From Stipa capillata (Eukaryota; Streptophyta; Magnoliopsida; Poales; Poaceae): DNA of 64,000 bases. Below the pieces are notes generated by a model that worked only from the letters and a program-made list of their open reading frames with translations, did no database searches and had not been told where the DNA came from. The stretch's first letter is position 1. Each line of letters begins with the position of its first letter. Below are positions 38,629 to 50,061 of the stretch, piece by piece. The stretch covers positions 558,001 through 622,000 of the forward strand of contig JAGXJF010002739.1 in the NCBI GenBank assembly GCA_019208055.1, read 5' to 3'. Position numbers and translations under genes: made by a program.

Positions 38629-40985
38629 TGTGTGAAAATGCATCTAGTCCCTAAAGATATTTTGGTAATTAATAACAACTGATTAAGTGACTAACAATTT
38701 GTCAAGCTGTGAAAGGAAAAAAGGTCCCTCGATGCTTATTATAACAAGAGTTGGACGACCCTCAAAGGTTAAAAGCACACGGAAAAGGTGAAAAGAAAAT
38801 AAGGTATTATTTTTTCTAGCTTTTATCAATTCGATGCGATCGATTTGCTAGTTTAGGTTGTTGTAATATTAAGAGGGCTCATGTCCAGTAACCTGACAAG
38901 TTCCTAAATGCTAAAGTACTAAGCTAGGACTGAGTGCGGATTTTGAGAAAGTCCAACTCTGTTTGATTCCTTGAAAAATCTGTGTAGTGGGAGCGTCTGA
39001 CGTTGTTTGAGTCGGAGTTAAGGCCGCCAGAGTATCTGGTTGAGAGTACCTGGAGAATTCGGTATTTTGCTTGAAGCTCTCTAGCCAGGAAATCGATCCT
39101 AGCCTTCGGAATCTTCGGGCTTTGTGCACCGGAATATCCAGTGTTTTTCTCATATGTCTACTGATCAAAATGCCTTGTCCTCGGCCGCACTTGCAGTATC
39201 CAGGGCTTCATGAGCAAGAGCGTCCAGTATGTTCCCCGATTGTTACTAGACTGAAAATCCATGTGCTTGGAGTATCGAAACACGGGGGAAGTTTTACAGC
39301 AGCATCCCAACGACTCCATTTGTGTAAGTGGCTATTTATGTTAGAAGAACGATGGATATAAACAATGTAAGATCAAAAACAAAGACACCAATTTTATGTA
39401 GAATATCTTTTAAAAAAAATGATAGATATACGATGACGATCGTTACTATATTGGGAGGATTTACGAAACACAAGGATTAACAATGAGATCAATATCTTAA
39501 ACGTGTGACATACACCACGTATTCATAACAGGTAGTATAAGGGTGACTCGAGTTGTACACGAAACAGAGTCGGTCATGAAAAAATCCATACCTGAAATAG
39601 TAGTACCTCGAAGATAATAAAGGTCATTTGCCTACTTAGGTCACTTTTCATCATGATAAGAATTATTGATGACCTTCATGACTTCAACTGCACTTGAATA
39701 CTTGTACCCTTTATCATCAAGAGCACTTAAAGAGATAAGATTTCTTTTCGTTATTGTAATGTATGAACACTTGTTAAGATTCTGATTGTACCATCGAACA
39801 TATTGATCTGAATAGAGCTATTCCTGCTACTTTACATGCTGAACCATTACCCATCAGAATTGAACGAGCACCATTGAGAAGTTTTAAAGTGTTACACCAA
39901 TCTCTATTCGAACACATATGAAAAGTGCAAGCAGAATCAAGTATCCATTCATCATTAGTCTCGGCACATCCAGCAAACACAAAAACAACTAGCATATCAC
40001 CATCAGAATTATCATCACGAGCAAAATTAACATTACCATCATCTTCTTTGTTACCTTTTGGTTTACATGTGACGTTTCTCTTTTCCTTGTTCTATAACTT
40101 GTAACATTCAGATATGTCATGCCCATCTCTTCTGCAATATTTGCGCGACTTAAATTTGCCTTTAGATTTTGACTGGCCCCTATAGTCATTCAAACTTTTA
40201 TCTCGAGATTCATTATTTGAGTTATTCTTCTTAATCCTGCCACGAATAGACAAGCCCTCAGCTTACGAACTTGAACCATCTTCTTCGACCTACCAGCCTC
40301 CACTCCAACAGATTCGGCCCTCTCCATTTAATAATTCGGATCATATATCAATAGTTCATACCCTCTCTGCTCAATGCAAGCACAACCTTTTGCCATTTTA
40401 TTGTCCTCACTTGAGCTCTTGCATCCCCCTTCATCCTCTATCTTTGTGATCATTTTGCGAGAGGAAGAAGCATCGAGAGAAGAGACAATCTTTCTTAGTT
40501 GAGCATCTAGGCATTTGGTTCATCTACAAGCGAGCAAAAACGGTTTACTACTCATTTAGATTGTTGTCTTGTTGAAGGTTGGTGGAGTTCTTTTTTATTT
40601 CTTCAAGAAGTTTGTGAAGGTTCATAGTCAACCTATATCACAAGGATAAGACCTACCATGTTTAATCACGGAAGAGGAACTTTACAAGCTGGTATGATTC
40701 TTTGTATGCTGAATTACTCAAACGAAGATGTAGAATACCAGCATGTATCCAAACTTTGAGAGCAATCTTCGTGTCTCTTCCTGTGATTGGTTTATCCCTT
40801 CCGCACATTTACATTTCTAGAATTTCCATAGGATTGCTTGAGTCCCTAAGTTGCTACCTCTTGCATGTTCACTAGTATTGGGCCTAGGTGATTTGGGTTT
40901 TAAATTATGAGAAATCTTTGTTTCATCCCATGTTTCGAAAACTGTCTATTCACCTCTCTTCTGGTCGGTATACTTGATCCTACAG
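38629..40985 (+). mobile_element. Old SIRE/Maximus-type copia LTR, interrupted
   Basis: The left edge, TGTGAAAATGCATCTAGTCC, and the right edge, CTATTCACCTCTCTTCTGGT followed by CTTGATCCTACA, match the start and end of grass Maximus/SIRE LTRs as I know them. The part at 38990-39240 contains repeated 'CCGGAGTATCCGGT'-like phrases usual in these LTRs. A minus-strand copia fragment sits inside it at about 39480-40330. Limits and internal break points are approximate. Confidence 0.5.
39480..40330 (-). pseudogene. Ty1/copia gag-protease-pre-integrase fragment
   Basis: On the minus strand, in order: a basic linker (GRIKKNNSNNESRDKSLNDY) and a zinc knuckle KYCRRDGHDISEC, whose first Cys is replaced by Arg (CGC) and which is followed by a TAG stop. 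Next is DEWILDSACTFHMCSNRDW, the copia protease motif with its catalytic DSA in place of DSG/DTG. Last comes the GAG-pre-integrase part, TKRNLISLSALDDKGYKY and NDLYYLRGTTISG. Stops interrupt it. It is inserted in, or fused to, an old LTR and has lost reverse transcriptase and integrase. Confidence 0.8.
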
Positions 40986-41782
40986 TGTGCATACCGTGTG
41001 TGAGTGCTTACATAGGAAAGCACACGAGAGAAATTCCCATCCCGTTTTTAGTAGCCGTGATCAAGCGAACTCGACGAGTGCCAATATATCTTCTCGAGAG
41101 TAAGAATTATGGGCGCGACTTTCCAATCCCCATCGGAAACACTAGCAAGACAAAGTCAGGGGTAGGCTCAAGGTCACCCTGTGAGCCTTCCCGAGTGTCG
41201 CACACAGAGAAGTCTTTTTAGCTACAGTTTTAAGGGTTTTACTACATGTTTTTGACACTTTGGGACTTTCCACATCCTAATAGTGATCACCCCATTTCTT
41301 CTGCAGTTCGATGTAGATCCGACAAATAACTGGAAGTCTTTTTAAGGAATACTAGGACTAAACAATTAATGCCTTCTCCCACTAGATTTCTCTCTCCGAC
41401 ATCTAAAAACAAACTTATTTGATATGATTTGTGTAAGTGTTTCGTCCGAACATTCATACTAATATAGAAATTTTAAGATGCCATTAATTCTGTGAGATGC
41501 GACAGCTAATAACTACCTCTTAATAGGTAAAGGGCTATCAATAACTTTTCATGCTAATTATGAAAGGTAGAATTTCCGCTGGAACCTTTCCATTTGGTCG
41601 AGGCGTCGTGCAAGAGCGTCCAAAAATAATCCATGTACCGGTGCAAGTACAATACCAGAGTTTGATCTTTCCTTTTTTGACTGAAGGGAGTTCATCCCCG
41701 ATTTCATAGACGAAACTATGATTTTACAGAACACAACTCAACATGAAACAAAGACAAGAGAGAAACCACATTTACGGTGTTT
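40986..41782. other. Region without a recognised gene
   Basis: The open frame 40907-41221 (plus) has no domain. It begins in the LTR remnant and continues into what would be internal retrotransposon sequence. A LINE-like 3' phrase (GAAGGGAGTTCATCCCCGAT) is at 41682-41701. Confidence 0.4.
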
Positions 41783-42047
41783 AAATTTTTTTAAAATTCT
41801 CAAAAAAAAGGTACGTTGAAAGGGTAATGTTCTCAAAACATGTAAAATTTTAAGTTCAAACTTATATTCATTTGGAAAATATGTAAAACAAATTCAGCAT
41901 GAATAATGTAGAGTTTAGGGTCACTATTCATGCTGAATTTTTACATACCTCCCAAATGAATATAAGTTTGGACTTGAAATTTTATATGTTTATAGCACAT
42001 CACTCCTTCAACATACTGTATTTGTTTGAGAATTGTTAAAAACTTTT
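41783..42047. repeat. Long imperfect inverted repeat (hairpin, MITE-like)
   Basis: The arms, about 41783-41910 and 41930-42047, are complementary over most of their length, for example AATTCAGCATGAAT opposite ATTCATGCTGAATT and TTATATTCATTTGG opposite CCAAATGAATATAA. The loop is about 20 bases. It is non-coding. A transcript would fold into a long duplex and could yield small RNAs. It could equally be a foldback MITE. Confidence 0.8.
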
Positions 42048-42346
42048 AACATAACTTTTATGTGGTTTAAACCGTTTTTATTGTAAGATAGTTTTTATCG
42101 GATATTTTCCCCATAGACAATGACAGTCATATCATTGCAACGAGTTGGAATGGATGAAGATCCACCCGGACCACAGAAAAACATCGTAACAAAGTTCTTT
42201 ATTTTCAGCAACACAAAAGAATCTAGGAAACCAGGGTGCAAACTGAGACAGCAGCGATCTGACAATGTCTGGATCACCACCATTATGCAGCAGAAATGCG
42301 TGTTGATCTATTGGAGCCCAACCACTAGCTCTTAAATCTCCAGTAA
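42048..42346. other. Short spacer, nothing recognised
   Basis: An open frame at 42120-42335 (plus) has no recognised domain. Confidence 0.4.
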
Positions 42347-43523
42347 GGCCACTCCCAATGCATTGGCTCTTAGCGCGCTATCCTAGGAGGTGATAGAATT
42401 TTAGAGACAATCACCCCAATGCATTATCTCTTAAGTGTTGTATCTAAGAGGGGTTTAATTTAATTGCTTTAGGGATCCTACTTGCATTTCAATATTGTGG
42501 CCTATTTGTGGTATATACTAACACATTCACCATATTCTGCACCATATTCTTTTTTATCAACAATGGAAGAGAAATGACATTCACCATGTTTTAGCATAAT
42601 TCAGTATATAAGATTCAAGTATGTACACTAATAACCTAGCAGAGACTGCCAGAATTCAACCAATATACATGTGTACAGCTAACCAACCAAAGTAGTAAAC
42701 CGGAGGCACATCAGCACATCAGTATACTTCAGCAGCATACATGTTCAAGATCTACAAAAAAAAGAAGAAAAAAAGAGCAACAACCGACGGAGGGGCCGGC
42801 GGGTCGGAGGGGCCGGCGGGTCCTGGGGGCCGACGGCTTGGGGGGCGACGGAGGCCGAAGCTCGGGGGACGACGGAGTCCGGCGGCTCGCAGCTCGGGGG
42901 CAACGCCGACGGGCGGCTCCGGGTCACAGGAGGTCGGGGCGCGCGACGGAGGGCAGCAGGGAGGGATGCGTGATCGGCGGCTCAGGGTCACGGGAGCTCG
43001 GGGGCACGCGAACGGCGGCGAGGGGGCGAGGGCGACCGGCGGCGGCTGGGTGGAGGACGGCCGCGGGGTGGACGATGGCCGGGTGGAGAAACGGGGGAGA
43101 GGTGGAAGGGGGGCTAGGGCGGCGGGCGGAGGAGGCGGGGCGGCGGACGGAGGAGCCGGCGGCAGGGATTGCGGGTGGAGGAGCCGGAGGGAGGCGGCCT
43201 GCGCGGCGGGCGGAGGAGCCGGAGGCGGCCTGCGCGGGGGGATTCGGCGGCGGAGTGGCGGGCGGAGGAGCCGGCGGCGGGGGATTGCGGGTGAGGGAGG
43301 ACGGGGCGGAGGAGCGGGAACGGTGGCAGCAGCGCGCCCGTGAGGAAAATGGAAGCGCCACGCGCCGCACAGGATCGGACGCGTTAATTTTTCCGCCTAG
43401 GACGTCGCGCGAGAGTCGTTTCCTAATTAGGAGCTGATGCCGCTCTCTCTCTTGTGCCACGTCTGCCGGGTGATTACGTGGAGGAGCTAAGAGCCGGTCC
43501 AGCGTGTAGCATTGGGACCGATC
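42347..43523. mobile_element. PIF/Harbinger-like element with GC-rich cargo
   Basis: It begins GGCCACTCCCAATGCATTGG and ends GTAGCATTGGGACCGATC, inverted over about 15 bases with mismatches, plus an inner inverted GGCTCTTAG. TAA on both sides (42344-42346 and 43524-43526) matches the Harbinger/Tourist target duplication. The 1,177-bp element encodes no transposase. Its centre (42780-43340) is extremely GC-rich with overlapping frames on both strands (plus 42741-43343, minus 42924-43460), looking like a captured first exon or a CGG/GGA minisatellite. Confidence 0.7.
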
Positions 43524-43547
43524 TAAGGAACTCTCTAACGTACGGTA

Positions 43548-43742
43548 CGTCCTCTGTCCTAAATTGTAAAATATACAAATATTTTAAAATTTATAATTAG
43601 ATCTATAATATATTAATTATGTAACTTAAAAATGATATCATTGAAAAATACTTGCAAAATTAATTCAATAATATTATTTTTATGACATATGATTAAAATA
43701 TATAAATCTAATTATACGTCTTATATTTTAGGACGGAAGAAG
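43548..43742. mobile_element. Stowaway-like MITE
   Basis: It begins CGTCCTCTGTCCTAAATTG and ends TTAGGACGGAAGAAG, with TA on each side. The AT-rich interior is partly self-complementary. It lies only about 25 bp from the Harbinger element. Confidence 0.75.
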
Positions 43743-43744
43743 TA

Positions 43745-44887
43745 ATAGCTTTCTGCTAGCAGCTATTGATATAGCCTAGTTCGTGGAGCTCCAAATTAAT
43801 TACTAGCATGCATGCACTAACTGTGGTTGCTGCATCCTTTCTTTTCCTGGATGCTGTGTACGGTTTATTTGGCTTTACACAACAGGAATTAGGTTCTGAA
43901 GCGAAACACAGTGTGGACACCAACATAATTACATGTATGAATTGGAAATAATTACATGATATAATTCAGCGACCTTCAACTCACGCGGCAGTTGAAAAGT
44001 CCGAGAGAGGATCTTGGGACAGAATGCCGTCATGAAAGAGTCATGATATACACTATCAAATTTTATTCAAAGGAGATACAATCGAAGCCAAAATCGGCAT
44101 ATAAAATGGTAAGAAATTGTCACTTTGTGATCATCATTGGTGGAGAAACCCGTTATCACCGATGCAAAGGTATATTGCTCTTACAACCAGAATAATCATC
44201 TAAATAACACTAGAACAGATAAATAATAATTCTTCAACATAAAAACGTCTTCACAAAGGGCACGACAGATACGCGTCACCGTTGCCAGATCCATTCGACA
44301 AAGGATAGATATCCCGAAGAACTTATGTCGTTGCTTCAAAGACAACATCTTCAAGAAGAGGACAACCCTCGCGAGCCATCGTTGCTGGATCCATCCAATG
44401 AAGGACAGATTGAAGGTGTTCACCCAAAAGCTCTAACGTTCACCATCTGCATCAGTGTCACCGACTACCGTAGCCCTAGCTAAATCTCCAATTCTATCAT
44501 TGTGGATCGTCACTATCATTGTTCGTCCTTGAAAATGGATTCCAGACCATTGGAGGGGAGGTTGTGTCCAGATGGAATGTGCCTATATAGGGAGGCTGAA
44601 GTCCACCACAGTCTCCTTGTGGGTCGCTCAAGCCGCTGTGATCCACCATTGCATGCCGCATCGACAGCGGTCCTTAGAGAAGCTATGTCGTCAACCACCT
44701 GAGTTTACTTCAGGAACCCAAAGGGGCACCCACTCTTCGTCGGCCGGTCATGGCACCCACGTGCCACCCCTACATCAGTTCTCTTCAGTCTCTCGCATAT
44801 CACATAGGCAGTAGCCGCCACACCCATCCTGATGCGCCGCCGGTCAACCACGCTGATCCAATCTAGAGGACTCCATCTGCATAGCCT
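43745..44887. other. Region without a recognised gene
   Basis: Open frames at 44196-44423 (minus) and 44502-44814 (plus) show no domain. The sequence is moderately GC-rich from 44230 to 44880 and may be a degraded transposon or gene fragment. Confidence 0.4.
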
Positions 44888-45685
44888 CACTACTACAAAA
44901 ATGACTATGTTGGACCCCACATCGTAGTTGGTTTCAGGAAAACAGTTTGTGATATATATACTCTTAGTCGGTTAAATGAAAAAAACCATAAAAATAACCA
45001 TCAGAGATAAACATATTCTCAGACGGTTGAAACATACAACCACCCCAAGGTTTATCGCAGACAGTTGATATATAGAACCACTTGAGATATGGCCAATAGC
45101 TCAGATGGTTCTTTACCTCAACCAACTGAGATATGCTTCAACCGGTTCCAGGTAGCTAACCGACTGAGGTATTGAGTTTATCTCAGAAGGTTCTCTCTTT
45201 GGACCGTCAAAGATCTAATCTACCATACAAAGATACAGCTGACCAGATCAACCAGATCATTCCATGTTGCAGTTGGCTACAGGATTAGAGATTTTGAGGC
45301 AATTTTGTTGGAGAAGTCACGTATATTGATAGACATATTTGGTCTTGGTGATCTATGCTTTGAATTTTTTTCTAATTAGTTACATTCTTGAATTTTTAAT
45401 ATTTTATTACTAATTGAAGAGATATTTGAAGATATATATTGGTGATAATATAGGTTTTGTAATTTTCTCTAATTAATTAGTTACATTAATATATGTATAT
45501 ATGTACATGTTAAATTAGCAACTGAAATTATTAGTTATATTTTCCCAATTTAATTAAGAATGTGGTGCATGTGTATATATATTTATATAATGTTAATTAA
45601 TATTTATTGCTAGGTACATGTATATACCTATGCTTAACATCTAATTGTTATATGAATGTGAATAGATATTTTAGTTTTATGTCTT

Positions 45686-46990
45686 GTGCATATGGTACAG
45701 ATGGACCGAAGGTGGATATATGCCAAGATCCGTGCGACTGAAGAGTACAATAATGATGTCTTTGCTTTTATGCAAGTCATCGAAGAGGATATGGTTAATA
45801 AGGAGGGAGAGTGGATTTATTGTTCAGGCTCTGATTACAAGAATAAGATGTTCATGAAATCAAGTCAGATCCAATCACACTCGATTAAGAGGGATTTCAA
45901 AAAGAGGTATACATGTTGGACAAGTCACAATGAAGAGCAAATTATACAGGAAGATGATAATAGTGAGATCGCTGACTAAGTCAACGATGTGATAGATGAT
46001 GGCGGCTGTACTTCTTTCGATCAGATGGAAGAGGATGATGATCAAGATGATGACATGATGATAAGTAGAAGTACAATAAATTCATGAGCTTGATGCAGGA
46101 CTTGGAGAAACCTCTATTCCCGAGCTGTAAGACGAAATACACAAGGTTGACATCCGTGTCACAACTGCTGCAATTGAAGGCAAGCAATAGTTGGTCGAAC
46201 AAAAGTTTCATGGTGTTGTTGGATCTCTTATAGGACATGCTTCCAGAGGTAAACCAGTTGCCAAAAACCATCTACGAATCTAAGAAGCTTATTTCTCCCT
46301 TGGAAATGAAAGTAGAAAGAATATATGCATGTCCGAATAATTGTATCATCTACTGTAAAGAGTATGAAAACTTACGTGCATGTACAGTGTGCAAATTGTC
46401 CCAATACAAGACTAAGACTTAGTCAGATAATGCGGTGGTAGATGACATCGAGTTGAAGAAAGGTACTCCTGCCAAGCTTTGCGTGGTATCTGTTGATAAT
46501 TCTTGTCTGAAGCGGTTATTTGTGAACCGAAAGGAGGAAAAACTGAAGCGTTGGCATATCGAGGAATAAAAAAATGATGGAATGCTAAGACACCCTGCTA
46601 ATTCTTTACAATAGAGAAACATCGATAGGAGATTTGGTGTGTTCGAGTGGAGCCAATAATGTAAGATTTAGACTGAACACAGATTGAATAAATCCATTTG
46701 GGAACATGAGCAGCCGACACTGCACTTGGCCTAATAGTCTGTACATGTACAACCTTCCACTTGGGTTGTGCATGAAGCAAAAGTATATTATGATTGCCAT
46801 ACTTATCCAAGGTTTGAAACAACTGGCGAATGACCTTGATGTGTACCTTGCTCCATTGGTGGGGTGCCAAGGAGCCCAAGGTGGCACCACCGCAACATGG
46901 CATGAGAAAGCAATCTATGTGGATGGCTTCTGGCGAGGAGATGATCATCGAACAAATCCAATCGCTATGTGATGCTGGAGGGAGTCTCTC
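45686..46990 (+). pseudogene. TNP2-like transposase, internally deleted
   Basis: The start of the Transposase-associated domain (MDRRWIYAKIRATEEY) is followed by an acidic linker. After several stops come DMLPEVNQLPKTIYESKKL, CPNNCIIYCKEYENLRACTV (Cys pairs), KRLFVNRKEEKLKRWHIEE and the SSRHCTWPNSLYMYNLPLGL / DLDVYLAPLV blocks. The catalytic part and the C-terminal DUF4216/DUF4218 regions are missing, replaced by the Ulp1-like segment. The protein cannot be functional. Confidence 0.85.
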
Positions 46991-47089
46991 GGGTGCTCCA
47001 ATTCACCAGACATTCAGGGTCGAGAAACCACTAGTCAAGAATTCAAAGAATATCTCCTCTAAGCTTGGGTGCGCTTGCACATCCATTAC

Positions 47090-48267
47090 ATGGACAACTT
47101 TAAGATGCAGTAGAGCGGCAGTATCCCGGTCAAGTTCAAATATGAGCACTTCCTCCAAGAACAGGGGCGACAGCTCGTGGTGACTTGGGATGACTTGTTC
47201 CTTATGTACAATCTAGGCGTCTTGGACGCAAGCCTCGTGAGATGCTTCACATTGTAAGTTCTTACACTTGCGCTCCATGCATATTAGTATAATATCTATA
47301 CATGTCACTGATATAGAACTCTTTGCTCATGTATATATAGGTTCGCTTTTGTTCAAGCGAGAGAAGCAGAAGAATAGATATGATTCGTTGACCCACACCT
47401 TCGCTCTAAGCAAGCCATGGATGATTGTGAAAGGGTTGTCAAGAATTACATTCTTAAGATTATGGAGGCCAACCAAGATAAGAAATTCATCATTTATCCT
47501 TTCAATAAAGCAAAAGTGCTATATACTTGTTTGTTTCTAATACTTGTTCATTTTATACCTTTGGTGCAACATCAATTAACTTAGGATTAATGACCTTTTA
47601 TGTTACACTAGATTCTATTATTGTTATACTTGATGAGTCCAAGGTCTGTTACTTGGATTCTTACCTGAATAAGAAGACTAACTTCAAAATAGTCGGCAGG
47701 TTGATCGATAGATAAACAAATTACCTCATGTTACTCCATTGTATTAGGTCATTGGTCTAACTAAAAGTTTTGTACCATGATACAGAGCCTACCAATTCTT
47801 TGTTGTGCACAGAGGGAAAAAGCCAAAGTGGGAGGTCTTAATAAGCTAACTCACTTCTTCGACTTTCCAGTATGTATCAAGTTGCATACATTTACACTCA
47901 TAATATGGATTCTATAGAACTTAATTAGACTGAGTTTATCTATATCTTTCCAGTGCCACTAGCAGCCCGACTTAAGCAATTTGTGTGGCTTCTATGTTTG
48001 CCACCACATGAACCTTCTCACGGGTCGAGCTGCCTAGAACAAAATCACAGTCACTTAGGTATGCAAAATATTACAATAATTGTGTCATATTAATCTTCTT
48101 GTATGTGGCAGCAATATAATCTTCATATTGACAGGTTGCACCTATTGCCACGACGGAATTGCCAAAGTTGGACCTGGTCAAGATTCGAGCACAGTTGGCG
48201 GGTTTCATTGTTGCGGATGTCATCAAACTAAATGGCGAGCTCTACCATAACAAAACCGATGAATGAG
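47090..48267 (+). pseudogene. Ulp1-like (C48) protease remnant in a CACTA element
   Basis: In order on the plus strand: FKYEHFLQEQGRQLVVTWDD, RVVKNYILKIMEANQDKKFI, VILDESKVCYLDSYLNKKTN with the RLIDR continuation, AYQFFVVHRGKKPKWE, then the QPDLSNLCGFYVCHHMNL block bearing the oxyanion Gln and catalytic Cys. The last exon is LDLVKIRAQLAGFIVADVIK to the stop at 48265-48267. A TAG just before the QPD block and several frame changes disrupt it. The exon order equals that of 5725-6500, showing that both elements come from one CACTA family. The Ulp1 role would be cleavage of SUMO-like conjugates; its use by transposons is not established. Confidence 0.75.
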
Positions 48268-48829
48268 TCATTTGTAATGAGATATACTTGTGATTTAAAT
48301 ATGTTATGAACTCAATTCAAATGTGATCAATGTACTTGTTTAATTTTTGAGTTTCTATCTACTTGAGTTTATTTGTAAATTGAAATGTGATGTGAATGTC
48401 AATATGCATGTGAATATGTATGACATATGTTGTGGGACGATTAGAAAGAGACCTGAGAAACTTAGGATATAAACTGTATTTTCTGTTTCAGAGCAAGCAG
48501 AAATCTGAATTATGCCTGCCAGTCCCAAATAATATCCTAGCCGGTTCTGCTCCACAAACCGGCCGGGAAAGTATACTAAGCTAGTCAGTTTAGAAGAAAA
48601 AACGACTGAGATAATATATTTCCCAGTCGATTCTGTGGTAGGAACCGACTGGAATAATGTAGTCTCACGGTCAATTTTTCGCTTGAACTGACTGAGGGAT
48701 TATTATCCCTGACGATTTGAAAATCAGCTGGGATAACATATATTATTAGCTCCTCTTCTCTACAGCCAAATTCAAAACTACTGAGATAGCCATTTAGAAC
48801 TAGCTGTAAAGGCCATTTCTGTAGTAGTG

Positions 48830-49250
48830 ATATGAATTATTCTGAGACTTATATATACATGTGTGAATGGCTTTGAGGCTTATATGTGCATGTGTGAACT
48901 TGTTATGAGATGCGAATGCGTATTTTGAATGGATGTGTGATTCTGTGATTATATGAATTTCTGTGTTTCAGGACAGGCCAGAAAATAAAACTAGCCCACT
49001 GTTATTATTTACATCATAGACGATTCAACCCGAGAAACCATCTAAGATATCCACTATTGCTAATCTGTTCAGATAAATGAACTGTCTAAGATAATACATT
49101 CACCGTCTGAGATAATCCATTATCTCAAACATTCTTGATATACCCATTAGAGATGTCGATTGTTATCACTGTTTTTTGTTTGCAGACCCTTCTATAAACC
49201 GTCTAAAATATGTTGTTCTGTGTTAGTTCTTCTCTAAATCGATTGTCGTC
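48830..49250 (+). mobile_element. 3' end relic of a second CACTA element
   Basis: Starting at the first base after the TAGTG end of the preceding element, this stretch matches the reverse complement of 5340-5660 (for example TATATGTGCATGTGTGAA, TGATTCTGTGATT and CAGGCC phrases), then shows CGATTCAACCCGAGAAACC-type subterminal motifs. It ends near a weak TIR-like TTGTTCTGTGTTAG at about 49217-49230. Confidence 0.55.
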
Positions 49251-50052
49251 TAAACAGACATGTAAAGTGATGCTTCACCGTCATCACCGCTTAATTAAAA
49301 GCCACAGCGTTCAGAGCGCACGATGCAAATATCAGTAGCAACGACGGTAAGTAGAGAAAGGAGATTAAAGTGATGGCTGCTAGGGTCTAGGCGCCTCGGG
49401 TGTCGCGGACGGGAGGGACACGGGAGGACGTACCTATGCCAATCGTCGGGCCAACTGAAATCTGATGGTTAGGCGATGTCTCCGGACGCTCAACACATCT
49501 CGATCTCTCGCTGGAATTATGTCGTGCTTGGGTGTTGGATCATCAACTGACAAAGGAAGAGCTAATTAATAATCACATGACGAAATCAAGGCCAGGAGAA
49601 AAAAGAACAGTGCTACTACTAGCAGTGAGCTAGGACCATGCAACGCAAGTACAGGTACACACGAATGTATGTGTACCTGCGTGTGAAGCAAGTACTACTG
49701 CACTGGAGACTGTTGCATCCTACCTGTACTTGCATCCAACTACTGCATTGTTCAAAATGCAGGCAGCCGGACGGCGCGGCCTTCGCTGTCAACCGCCGCT
49801 GGCCACTGTTGCATCTCAACTGTACTTGCATCCACTGCTGCGTTGTCCAGCAACTATCTCTAGCTTGCGATGGTACGTACTTGCCTGGCTGCTAGCTTTA
49901 ATTGGCTGTCCTTGTCCGGCTTCTGGTTACTTAAACGAACAACAACGCTATGGCTATGTGCAAAACCTTCAATGAACTAGAGCTAGTAGATTTTAGTGGG
50001 ATAAAGATCAGCAACGTCATGTATCCTTTAGTCAACGTTACAAAAGTGGGGT
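49251..50052. other. Region without a recognised gene
   Basis: A 45-bp imperfect direct repeat occurs at 49707-49752 and 49805-49850 (core CTGTACTTGCATCCA). Short ORFs across it (plus 49638-49895, minus 49619-49831) are read through the repeat and show no domain. Confidence 0.45.
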
Positions 50053-50061
50053 TTCTATCAT

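Larger units (their letters stand above)
44888..48829 (+). mobile_element. CACTA element with TNP2 and Ulp1-like remnants
   Basis: The left end, CACTACTACAAAAATGAC, and the right end, GGCCATTTCTGTAGTAGTG, are inverted repeats matching at 16 or more of 18 bases. Subterminal repeats (ACCGACTGAGAT and TCAGACGGTT types) fill 44930-45210 and 48520-48800. TNP2 pieces and an Ulp1-like protease lie inside on the plus strand. The 3-bp flanks (CCT and ATA) differ, so one border may have been rearranged. It is 3.94 kb, internally deleted and not autonomous. Confidence 0.8.

Noticed and set aside
42741..43460. Two overlapping frames of about 200 codons on the plus strand and one of 178 codons on the minus strand
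   Set aside because: Gly/Arg- or Pro/Ala-rich low complexity caused by GC-rich microrepeats inside a transposon. Not a supportable protein.
49619..49895. Overlapping ORFs of 70-85 codons on both strands
   Set aside because: They read through a 45-bp direct repeat with Cys/Gln-rich translation. No start context or homology was seen.
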